DNA of 64,000 nt from Reticulitermes speratus. Taxonomy: Eukaryota; Arthropoda; Insecta; Blattodea; Rhinotermitidae. Under the pieces are notes generated by a model, which worked only from the letters and a program-made list of their open reading frames with translations, was not told the DNA's origin and searched no databases. Of this stretch, positions 53,937 through 63,726 are shown piece by piece. Each line of letters begins with the position of its first letter. The first letter of the stretch is position 1. Location: the NCBI GenBank assembly GCA_021186555.1, contig JAJKFL010000005.1, positions 4,286,321-4,350,320 on the forward strand, in the 5' to 3' direction. Made by a program: the position numbers and the translations under genes.

Positions 53937-54096
53937 GAGGGGCGCGCGGTGGCGCACTTGGTTGAGGCGCTACGCTACAAACCGGAACGTCGCGGGTTCG
54001 ATTCCCGATGGTGTCATTGGAAGTTTTCCTTCACATAATCGTTTCGGTCGCACTATGGCCCTGGGGTCGACTCAGCCTCTAACAGAAATGAGTATG
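53937..54096 (+). mobile_element. SINE family C, 3'-truncated, nested
   Basis: Head GGCGCGCGGTGGCGCACTTG, B box GGGTTCGATTCCCG, GGTCGCACTATGGCCCTGGG and TCTAACAGAAATGAGTA, then it stops abruptly in foldback-element sequence (GCTTCCGTCTTCATG). Confidence 0.85.
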
Positions 54097-54211
54097 CTTC
54101 CGTCTTCATGTAGAAGAAAGATCCTAATCTGGTGGACCCCTTAGGAAGAGCTATTCATATACCATTATTAAAGCCCTATAGAGTTGAATTAAACAGCAGA
54201 TATGGACCTGG

Positions 54212-54756
54212 CATATAAATAACAAGACAGGCAATGTACGTATGAACGTAACGTTGAGGCGCGTTCGCGTAACCACTGTTGTCGTGGAAAAGCAATAAGT
54301 ATTACATATTGTGAGTGTGTGTCTGTAGCCTTAGTTATCCAGCATGCAAACCGCATGCGCCGTATTATATTGTCATCTGTGGCCTGTCTGGCTGTACCAT
54401 ATTTTTCCACATTATCTCATAAACGGCACGATTTTCGGAAAAATGTTATTGAACATAAAATGTGTGTTTTGATTTTCTCTACAGCTTTTGTGTGAAACAT
54501 TTCTCATTCTAAGAAGAATTCAGCGAGATATTATCAAAAATGTACATAGGTATTCATGTAAAGTACCCGTTATTGTTGTCAGATTTTAAAGAAACTTGAA
54601 TTTTCTCGACATATTTTCGGAAAACTCAAAGACCAAATATGAAATTTCATGGAAATCCGTCCAGTGGGAACAGAGTTGTTCCACGCGGACGGACTGCCAA
54701 ACAGAGATGACGAAGCTAGTAGTCGCTTTTCGCAATTTTGCGAAAGTACCTAAAAA
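54212..54756 (-). repeat. Dispersed repeat K, reverse copy
   Basis: Reverse of the 39823-40340 copy: CAATGTACGTATGAACGTAA, CATGCGCCGTATTATATTG, AATGTACATAGGTATTCATG and CCGTCCAGTGGGAACAG. Confidence 0.85.
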
Positions 54757-54805
54757 CTGAGGACAGCTCTGTCTAAGGGGTCCGCCAGATTAGGTACCTT
54801 CCTTT

Positions 54806-54847
54806 ACCTGAAGACGGAAGCAGATCCGGCTTCCGAAACGTAGCACT
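54806..54847 (+). ncRNA. Hammerhead-like motif H16
   Basis: CTGAAGA, extra C, stem II GGAAGC with GCTTCC, GAAA, stem III ACGT, A then GCAC. Same class as H4 at 22106-22145 but with a changed loop (AGATCCG). Confidence 0.55.
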
Positions 54848-54850
54848 ATA

Positions 54851-55417
54851 CAGTGTGTCCACAAAGTCCCTTCGGGGTTTTGGAAAATTGTGGCGCGCAA
54901 AGAAATTGAGCTAGCCACATGCGGTTTGCGGCAGATTACAGTGAAACTCTGGAAGTTTTCTTTTTGCCGCCAACAGATGGCATAAGCGGCCATCTTTACG
55001 TTTCTCAGTCAGTTGTTTGTGAAATGGCGACTGTGCAGGAAGATGGATCGGCAGAGACGGTCCAATGCCTTGGCCTCCACGTTCACCAGACATAACACCA
55101 CTGGATTTTTTCCTGTTGGGTTATGTCAAGAGCAATGTGTTCCGAACACCAGTTAACGGACTTGATGACCTGAAGACCCGTATCAGGAATGCGATCTCGG
55201 CTATTCCAGCGGACATGCTCCACAGAACATGGCAAGAGCTCGAATATCGTCTGGACGTTCTCCGTGCTACCAAAGGGAGCCCACATCGAGGTCTACTGAG
55301 GTCAGTAAAAAACTTCCAGAGTTTCACTGTAATCTGCCGCAAACCGCATGTGGCTAGCTCAATTTGTTTGCGCACCACAATTTTTCAAAACCCCGAAGGG
55401 ACTTTGTGGACACACTG
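54851..55417 (+). mobile_element. Internally deleted mariner element with 110-bp TIRs
   Basis: 567 bp, ends CAGTGTGTCCACAAAGTCCC and its inverse; TIRs of about 110 bp with roughly five mismatches, unusually long for this size. TA precedes the 5' end; the 3' side reads TG. Inside, a start ATGGCGACTGTGCAG (55024) is joined to the transposase C-terminus, the mark of one internal deletion. Confidence 0.88.
55065..55315 (+). pseudogene. Mariner-type transposase C-terminal fragment
   Basis: Reads MPWPPRSPDITPLDFFLLGY, VKSNVFRTPVNGLDDLKTRI and ADMLHRTWQELEYRLDVLRA, then runs into the terminal repeat. This corresponds to the last third of a DDE-type transposase; the N-terminal helix-turn-helix and first catalytic residues are deleted. 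Related to, but distinct from, the fragments at 49982-50400 and 50821-51210. Confidence 0.85.
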
Positions 55418-56141
55418 TGTTAAAAGTTACAGGATGGAAAATTCCAAAGAAAGAAGATCACTTTACGACGTCATATACCACCATCAGAGCGCTATAGATG
55501 TGTATCGATTTGCTGTGTTTTGTATTATATTCCAAGAGTTAATAAGTTCCGAGTCGCCGCCGTCGTACCTTTGTCCATTAACAAGTGATGCATAAAGTGG
55601 CGAATGTACGAAATGAAGTTGGTGATTTTTTTAACGTTTTAGGGAAAAACTCCGTGATTATATGTCTCGTACTGACGGAGATATTAAATTTTAAAACCAG
55701 GCAGTTCTTTTGCGACGACCCTGTTCTTCAATCACATGCAGCCAACTGGATTCGTTTCATCGTGTTATCTGCGTAGCTTACGGCCGGCGCTTCCAATTCG
55801 GTATCCATTATACGAGAAGTGATTGGATTTGGTTCGTGGTAATAGCTGCCCCTGGATGACAGGCTCACTTACAGAGCGAGTAGGAGATTGGACTGGCACT
55901 TTGCTCTCTTCTGCACTCTTAGAAATGTTAGATTATTCATGTGTTGGGCCAAATACCATAGATGACACTAATTCTGTATTATCTGAATAGAATATGTATT
56001 TTTTTTATAAAAATACAACGTATTCATTTTATCGTACCCTTTATTATAACAGTTACCATTTCTGTAATTGGTCATCTGGCTGTTGACTTGACTCATTAAT
56101 AAATTAGAATTGAATTTAATTGAATTGAATTTTCGAATATA
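55418..56141. other. No gene recognised
   Basis: Unique-looking; (GAATT)-type strings near 56110. No supportable feature. Confidence 0.45.
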
Positions 56142-56324
56142 CAGTCGAACTCGGTTACAACGTCACGAAAGGGACTGAATATTTTTGTCGTTATAAACGA
56201 GTGTTGTTATAACCGAGTAGTATAATGTTATGTTAACAGTGACGAATTAATTGGTACTACAGAATATCTGACGCTATAGGCGAGGTGTCGTATAAACCGA
56301 TGATGTTATAACCGTGTTCGACTG
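56142..56324. mobile_element. 183-bp MITE (pogo-like), copy 2
   Basis: Ends CAGTCGAACTCGGTTACAAC and GTTATAACCGTGTTCGACTG, TA on both sides (56140-56141, 56325-56326). Reverse relative of 29652-29836, including AAAGGGACTGAATA. Confidence 0.87.
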
Positions 56325-56529
56325 TACTTGCATTACTGAAATATATTTGATGTTATAATAACACAACTGTATATGCGATAAAATGTTTACAATATATGGC
56401 TACAATTATTGCTGGGTTAGGTGGATTTGTAATAAAGTGGTATAATTTAACAGAGTACAGGTGTACGGAGGGGTACTTTTTCATTCGAATAATAATTCTA
56501 AATGTATAACCACGACCCCCTTGTATTTA

Positions 56530-56570
56530 CGCCTGAATATGACCCCCATAGTTCGAAACATGTAGCGTTT
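56530..56570 (+). ncRNA. Hammerhead-like motif H17, decayed
   Basis: CTGAATA, T, GAC...GTTC, GAAACATGTAGC. The core has G to T at the second conserved G and stem II is weak. GCAGTTGCGTTGGC downstream is close to the family end motif. Confidence 0.4.
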
Positions 56571-56851
56571 CTGTATAAAAATACTGTTTTTACAATAAAA
56601 TGCAGTTGCGTTGGCTGCGTTTTACTTGTTTATTAATGCTGTATTATGTCTGTAAGCCTAATGTTGTGAGGGTAATGACTGCATTTAATTTCCGCTGTGA
56701 GTCCGGGTGTTAGTAACCGAGAAACAATACGTTTGTCCTTTTTGTTATTGAGTAAACCGTATTGAGAAATACGTTGGTATGGTGGGTGAATGGCTGGGAA
56801 AGAATATCAGCAGATGTGTTTAATATTGTATTCACCGTGCATCTTGTATAA

Positions 56852-57005
56852 ATGAAAATGAAATTAAAACCAACTTGATGCACGCTCACTATTAAAAAAC
56901 TTTAATAGTAGATTAATTAACCCGAAACATATCGGGTTAATTAATCTACTATTAAAGTTTTTTTATAGTGAGTGTGCATCAAGTTGGTTTTAATTTCATT
57001 TTCAT
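56852..57005. mobile_element. Perfectly folding short palindromic element
   Basis: 154 bp, arms of about 70 bp from ATGAAAATGAAATTAAAACC to GGTTTTAATTTCATTTTCAT, including ACCAACTTGATGCAC. CCCGAAACATATCGGG at the centre looks like a hammerhead stump reduced to the GAAACAT side. Confidence 0.85.
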
Positions 57006-57365
57006 CAGCAAATGTTTTCTTTTAGGATTATCATTGAAAGAGACGACAAATGGGGAGCTTCAATTAATTAATGCTTCCTCCAGAAGGCTTTGGTGGTCTG
57101 TGAGGAGAGACGCGAAGTGTTTCTTGTTTGTTCATGTGTTTCTCAAGCTTGCTTGTGAGCTGTATGCTTTTGGAACCCTTAAGGGCGTCATACAGAAGAA
57201 TAAAGAGCAAGATGGCATCATCATGATCTATTAAACTACTAAGTAGATATTTTCAAGATGGACATTTTTAGAAATCTTATGATTCTGCATTGATAGCAGT
57301 CTCCTTTGTTTTTTATTAATTCTTTCTCAAAAAACTGTTTTTAACAAAAAAGCTAAAGTTAAGGA

Positions 57366-57450
57366 TTGACAGTACTCCCTCAAGCGGAGGCCGACGTAAG
57401 TTAACATTTCATGTACTTCTGTTGACCTCCGCTTGAGGCAGCACTGTCAA
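57366..57450. mobile_element. 85-bp inverted-repeat element
   Basis: TTGACAGTACTCCCTCAAGC with GGAGG pairs with CCTCCGCTTGAGGCAGCACT then GTCAA. A MITE-like stem of about 29 bp with a 25-base spacer. Confidence 0.7.
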
Positions 57451-57821
57451 TTTCAACGTTTTCTTATTTACACGTTGCTTACGATCCGTCAATCTCCGAA
57501 AGAAAGTGCATAGATGTTATTGTTAATAATTAAAGGATGTATTAATTATTAGTTGGATTAGTTTAAATGTTGAATTTACCTTCATGCCGTTTACCACCCT
57601 CGTAGTTAGTTCGTGTACCGCCACGTTAAACACCGCAAGTTCCACATGTTCCGCACACAGTGTACTTTATGTGTCTTACAGCTGTCAGCAGTACACAGCG
57701 ATTGTCTCCATATCCAGCTTTTACCGACTGGTCTTTCTAATGGAAGGACATTTTATTCTCTGTGAGGTACGAACTGAAACTATATAATGCAGGTAAATGA
57801 CGCACAAGTCTCCGCCCTTAG

Positions 57822-58905
57822 ATTTTTGGTTGGTTGGATGGGCCTTGATCGGTTGGTTGGATGGGCCTTGATTGTTGGTTGGATGGGCCTTGATTGGTTG
57901 TTGGCTGGATGGGCCTTGATTGGTTGGTTAGTTGGATGGACCTTGATTGTTTGGTTAGTGATTGATTGGTTGGTTGTTTGGATGGGTCTTGATTGGATGG
58001 TTGGTTATGCGGTTGGTTGATTGATTGATTGTTTGGTTGGTTAGTTGGATAGGCCTGATTGGTTAGTTAGTTGGATGGGCCTTGATTGGTTGGTTAGTTG
58101 GATGGGACTTGATTGGTTGGTTAGTTGGATGGCCTGATTGGTTGGTTAGCTAGATGGGCCTTGATTGGATGGTTGGTTAGTTGGATGGGCCTTGATTGGT
58201 TAGTTAGTTGGATGGGCCTTGTTTGGTTGGTTAGTTGGATGGCCTTGATTGTTGGTTAGTTGGATGGGCCTTGTTTGGTTGGTTAGTTGGATGGGCCTTG
58301 ATTGGTTACTTAGTTGGATGGGCCTTGTTTGGTTGGTTAGTTGGATGGCCTTGATTGGTTGGTTAGCTGGATGGGCCTTGATCGGTTGGTTAGTTGGATG
58401 GGCCTTGATTGGTTAGTTAGTTGGATGGGCCTTGATTGGTTAGTTAGTTGGATGGGCCTTGATTGGTTGGTTAGTTGGATGGGCCTTGATTGGTTAGTTA
58501 GTTGGATGGGCCTTGATCGGTTGGTTAGTTGGATGGGCCTTGATTGGTTGGTTAGCTAGATGGGCCTTGATTGGATGGTTGGTTAGTTGGATGGCCTTGA
58601 TTGGTTAGTTAGTTGGATGGGCCTTGATTGGTTGGTTAGTTGGATGGGCCTTGATTGGTTGGTTAGCTGGATGGGCCTTGATTGGATGGTTGGTTATACG
58701 GTTGGTTGATTGGTTGGTTGATTATGCGATTGGTTGGTTGATTGGTTGGTTAGTTAGTTGGATGGGCCTTGATTGGTTGGTTAGTTGGATGGCCTTGATT
58801 GGTTGGTTAGTTGGATGGGACTTGATTCATTGGTTTGGTGGTTGTTTGGTTTGTTGGTTGATTGGTTGTTGGTGTTGGTTTGTTGGTTGTTTGGTTGGTA
58901 TAGTC
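57822..58905. repeat. 27-28-bp tandem array
   Basis: About 38 units of GTTGGATGGGCCTTGATTGG plus TTGGTTA, with frequent indels and GGTTAGTTAG variants. Forward frames repeat MGLDWLVSW; not a gene. Confidence 0.95.
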
Positions 58906-58976
58906 GGTTAAGCTATAGGCTTATTCTATAAAGCTGACTTTATAAATTTTCGTATGATTCCGTTGAATCCTAAGAA

Positions 58977-60092
58977 ACATACGTACATGTAGTAGCAATG
59001 CATGTAGTGTAGCAACCAAGAACATACGTACATGTAGTAGCAATGCATGTAGTGTAGCAACCAAGACATACGTACATGTAGTAGCAATGCATGTAGTGTA
59101 GCATACGTACATGTAGTAGCAATGCATGTAGTGTAGCAACCAAGAACATACGTACATGTAGTAGCAATGCATGTAGTGTAGCATACGTGCATGTAGTGTA
59201 GCATACGTACATGTAGTAGCAATGCATGTAGTGTAGCATACGTACATGTAGTAGCAATGCATGTAGTGTAGCATACGTACATGTAGTAGCAATGCATGTA
59301 GTGTAGCATACGTACATGTAGTAGCAATGCATGTAGTGTAGCATACGTACATGTAGTAGCAATGCATGTAGTGTAGCATACGTACATGTAGTAGCAATGC
59401 ATGTAGTGTAGCAACCAAGAACATACGTACATGTAGTAGCAATGCATGTAGTGTAGCATACGTACATGTAGTAGCAATGCATGTAGTGTAGCAACCAAGA
59501 ACATACGTACATGTAGTAGCAATGCATGTAGTGTAGCATACGTGCATGTAGTGTAGCATACGTACATGTAGTAGCAATGCATGTAGTGTAGCATACGTAC
59601 ATGTAGTAGCAATGCATGTAGTGTAGCATACGTACATGTAGTAGCAATGCATGTAGTGTAGCATACGTACATGTAGTAGCAATGCATGTAGTGTAGCATA
59701 CGTACATGTAGTAGCAATGCATGTAGTGTAGCATACGTACATGTAGTAGCAATGCATGTAGTGTAGCATACGTACATGTAGTAGCAATGCATGAGTGTAG
59801 CATACGTACATGTAGTAGCAATGCATGTAGTGTAGCATACGTACATGTAGTAGCAATGCATGTAGTTTAGCATACGTACATGTAGTAGCAATGCATGTAG
59901 TGTAGCATACGTACATGTAGTAGCAATGCATGTAGTTTAGCATACGTACATGTAGTAGCAATGCATGTAGTGTAGCATACGTACATGTAGTAGCAATGCA
60001 TGTAGTGTAGCATACGTACATGTAGTAGCAATGCATGTAGTGTAGCATACGTACATGTAGTAACAATGCATGTAGTGTAGCAACCAAGAACA
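58977..60092. repeat. 35-bp tandem array with 10-bp insertion variant
   Basis: About 31 units of CATACGTACATGTAGTAGCA plus ATGCATGTAGTGTAG; at eight places the unit is extended by AACCAAGAA. Deleted units CATACGTGCATGTAGTGTAG occur twice. Reverse frames up to 390 codons (HYMHCYYMYVC) are artefacts. Dense in TACGTA, ACATGT and ATGCAT palindromes. Confidence 0.96.
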
Positions 60093-61060
60093 TCAGACTC
60101 TACGCACTAACATTTCCCGTAAACTAAACTAACCGCTCCACATCTCACCACAGTGTGTCCAAAGCCATAACGGTACACGGTACAACACGTATGCGAACAC
60201 CAGGTGACCGACTGCCGCTGGACTACGGGCTTCGATACCCGACTGCAGTATGCTGTTTTTTTTATTTTTACTTTCGCCACCTGGTGTGTCCAAGCTGATT
60301 GGTCACATCCATCTAGTAATTACGTAAGGGTTCTTGAAATTATGTGGCTAAGAAGTATGTCCAACGTCTGTTAAGATAACAATTTTTGTTGAATTTGAAA
60401 CAGCAACATGGTGGCCGTGCGAGGGTATTCTTTAGTTTATGGATTTGATGAGGACAACTAATAAACCACTGGAGTTAGGTGCGAACATTTAGCATAGGAA
60501 TGTGTGTACATTATGTATGACATACTGGTTTTAAGATATAAAGCACAAACATGGCAGTTTAATCCATTTTATTTGTGTATGGAATCTGTATTTCAGTAAC
60601 ATTCTTCACATAAGTCAAGCAACAAAAATAAAATGAACCATAACAGATCTGAGGTGCAGAGATGTTCGATACAATGAGAGGCTTTGTAAATTCTGCTCGG
60701 GTGTCCTGTTCTATTATTGTCAACATTACATTTACGTTCATTATGGTGATATTTATGTAACAGCTTTCGGAGTATATAAATATATATGAAATTACTAAAT
60801 GTTTTTTAGATATGATGTCAGTTGGCAGTGATGGGAAGCCTAACGGATTTTAATTAATAACAGTTTACACAGAGACTTTAATGAGTAACGACATTCTGAA
60901 CAAGTCATTAATATCTCTTATATTACGCTCTAAATATAGCTGTCAATAACGACTGATCAGTTGATGCTTTATTATTCGGCCAGGTTACGAAGTGTTAACT
61001 GTTCATAATGAGTGATGGCAACCTGACACATTTCTGTATATACGGCCTTTGTGAGAATTG
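60093..61060. other. Mostly unrecognised; small inverted repeat at 60196-60288
   Basis: ACACCAGGTGACC and CGCCACCTGGTGT bracket about 70 bp with a tRNA-like CGGGCTTCGATACCCG, perhaps a short mobile element. No gene. Confidence 0.35.
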
Positions 61061-62485
61061 TTGTGTCGTAATCGTGCCAGTAATATTTCACTGTATTGTT
61101 TTGTGTTACAATTTTGCCAGTGACATTTCACTGTACTGATTGTTATCGCAATTGTGCCAAAGACATTTCACTGTACTGATTGTTATCGCAATTGTGCCAA
61201 AGACATTTCACTGTACTGATTGTTATCGCAATTGTGCCAAAGACATTTCACTGTACTGATTGTTATCGCAATTGTGCCAATGACATTTCACTGTACTGAT
61301 TGTTATCGCAATTGTGCCAAAGACATTTCACTGTACTGATTGTTATCGCAATTGTGCCAAAGACATTTCACTGTACTGATTGTTATCGCAATTGTGCCAG
61401 TGACATTTCACTGTACTGATTGTTATCGCAATTGTGCCAGTGACATTTCACTGTACTGATTGTTATCGCAATTGTGCCAGTGACATTTCACTGTACTGAT
61501 TGTTATCGCAATTGTGCCAAAGACATTTCACTGTACTGATTGTTATCGCAATTGTGCCAAAGACATTTCACTGTACTGATTGTTATCGCAATTGTGCCAG
61601 TGACATTTCACTGTACTGATTGTTATCGCAATTGTGTCAGTGACATTTCACTGTACTGATTGTTATCGCAATTGTGTCAGTGACATTTCACTGTACTGAT
61701 TGTTATCGCAATTGTGCCAGTGACATTTCACTGTACTGATTGTTATCGCAATTGTGCCAGTGACATTTCACTGTACTGATTGTTATCGCAATTGTGCCAG
61801 TGACATTTCACTGTACTGATTGTTATCGCAATTGTGCTAGTGACATTTCACTGTACTGATTGTTATCGCAATTGTGCCAGTGACATTTCACTGTACTGAT
61901 TGTTATCGCAATTGTGCCAGTGACATTTCACTGTACTGATTGTTATCGCAATTGTGCCAGTGACATTTCACTGTACTGATTGTTATCGCAATTGTGCCAG
62001 TGACATTTCACTGTACTGATTGTTATCGCAATTGTGCCAGTGACATTTCACTATACTGATTGTTATCGCAATTGTGCCAGTGACATTTCACTGTACTGAT
62101 TGTTATCGCAATTGTGCCAGTGACATTTCACTGTACTGATTGTTATCGCAATTGTGCCAGTGACATTTCACTGTACTGATTGTTATCGCAATTGTGTCAG
62201 TGACATTTCACTGTACTGATTGTTATCGCAATTGTGCCAGTGACATTTCACTGTACTGATTGTTATCGCAATTGTGCCAGTGACATTTCACTGTACTGAT
62301 TGTTATCGCAATTGTGCCAGTGACATTTCACTGTACTGATTGTTATCGCAATTGTGCCAGTGACATTTCACTGTACTGATTGTTATCGCAATTGTGCCAG
62401 TGACATTTCACTGTACTGATTGTTATCGCAATTGTGCCAGTGACATTTCACTGTACTGATTGTTATCGCAATTGTGCCAGTGACA
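61061..62485. repeat. 40-bp satellite
   Basis: About 35 units of TGACATTTCACTGTACTGAT plus TGTTATCGCAATTGTGCCAG. Left-hand units carry CCAAAGAC, the rest CCAGTGAC. Both edges fade into diverged units, as expected if exchange is strongest in the middle. Confidence 0.97.
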
Positions 62486-62800
62486 TTTAATTGTGTTGTT
62501 TTTATTGTAATTGTACCAGTATCATATTGCTGTGTTGTTTTTTTTTATTTTAACTGTGCCAGTGGCATTTCGCTGTACTATTTTGTGTTGCAGTTGTGTC
62601 ACTGATATTTCTCTATATTGTTTTGTATTGTAATCGTGCCAGTGACATTTCACTGTATTGTTTTGTGTATTAATTTTGACAGTGACATTTCGCTGTACTG
62701 TTTGCTATTGAAGTTGTGCCAGTAACATTTAAGTGTGTTGTTTTTCTCTATTTTAACTGTGCCAGTGACATTTCACTGTACTATTTTGTCTGTGCCTATC
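62486..62800. repeat. Degenerate edge of the 40-bp satellite
   Basis: Six or seven diverged units (GTGACATTTCACTGTATTG, CAGTGGCATTTCGCTGTAC) with TTTT insertions. Confidence 0.85.
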
Positions 62801-63086
62801 TTCGTTAGTCTTAAAGTTGTAACTTTGCTATAATAAAAATCTCCAGTCAGCCAAGTTTCTTCTTCACGTTCATAGGACGCATCTTGTCGTTGATTGTAAC
62901 CGAAGTATTATATATCGTTATAGACGTTGGAAGTGTACATATATTCCTTCTTGATAAACTGAGAGTCGCTCAGCTTGTCAAAGAATTGCCTACCTTATAG
63001 TGCTACGTATCACGGTGTATTTTATTGTTCTGTCAGTAGTAATGAAACCAAGAAACACACTTTATTGGGAATGCCCCTACAATCTA

Positions 63087-63130
63087 TCTGCTACATGTTT
63101 CGGCCCTTTTCCGGGCCATTATCAAGGAGT
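63087..63130 (-). ncRNA. Hammerhead-like motif H19, core altered
   Basis: Minus strand: CTTGATAA in place of CTGATGA, T, stem II GGCCC/GGGCC with loop GGAAAA, GAAA, stem III ACATGT, A, then GCAGATAG. Stem II is strong but the core is mutated. Confidence 0.45.
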
Positions 63131-63207
63131 ATTAATAAATGAATAAAATCCGCGAAAGAAGTTACACGGATACAGTGTTACTTATAATGTAAAATCGAAT
63201 GTGTATA

Positions 63208-63515
63208 CAAATGTAAACATACAGATGTAAACTATACAGATGTAAACTATACAGATGTAAACTATACAGATGTAAACTATACAGATGTAAACTATACAGA
63301 TTAAACTATACGATGTAAACTATACAGATGTAAACTATACAGATGTAAACTATACAGATGTAAACTATACAGATGTAAACTATACAGATGTAAACTATAC
63401 AGATGTAAACTATACAGATGTAAACTATACAGATGTAAACTATACAGATGTAAACTATACAGATGTAAACTATACAGATGTAAACTATACAGATGTAAAC
63501 TATACAGATGTAAAA
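63208..63515. repeat. 15-bp tandem array
   Basis: About 20 copies of ACAGATGTAAACTAT, two with single-base deletions. Confidence 0.96.
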
Positions 63516-63726
63516 CTTGTAGAGTAAAAGGCTAAAATAAAGGTAAAGCAGAGAATAAAGGTTTCAATGGCATGTGTTTAAATGTTTTCAAAATTAACAG
63601 TTTTTATGTTTCGTAATCGTATGATTTTGACACACAAAATCGCATCCTTACTGTTGCGCTAAGAATTTTGTTCAAACGTCTCACATTTAAAATTATTTCA
63701 TAACTGTATGTATGTATGTATGGATG

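Larger units (their letters stand above)
53868..54850. mobile_element. Hammerhead foldback element with nested insertions
   Basis: The left end GTGACGTAATCTGCTTTCTT, TCTAATTTTTAAT and the right GGTCCGCCAGATTAGGTACC match the 21931-22200 element. Between them lie a truncated SINE C (53937-54096) and a reverse repeat K (54212-54756). Motif H16 closes the right side, next to the mariner element at 54851. Confidence 0.72.

Noticed and set aside
58921-60093. A 390-codon reverse frame rich in H, C, Y and M
   Set aside because: It lies wholly in the 35-bp array; 35 is not a multiple of three, so the three reading phases of the unit cycle. All three reverse frames are open. No gene features.
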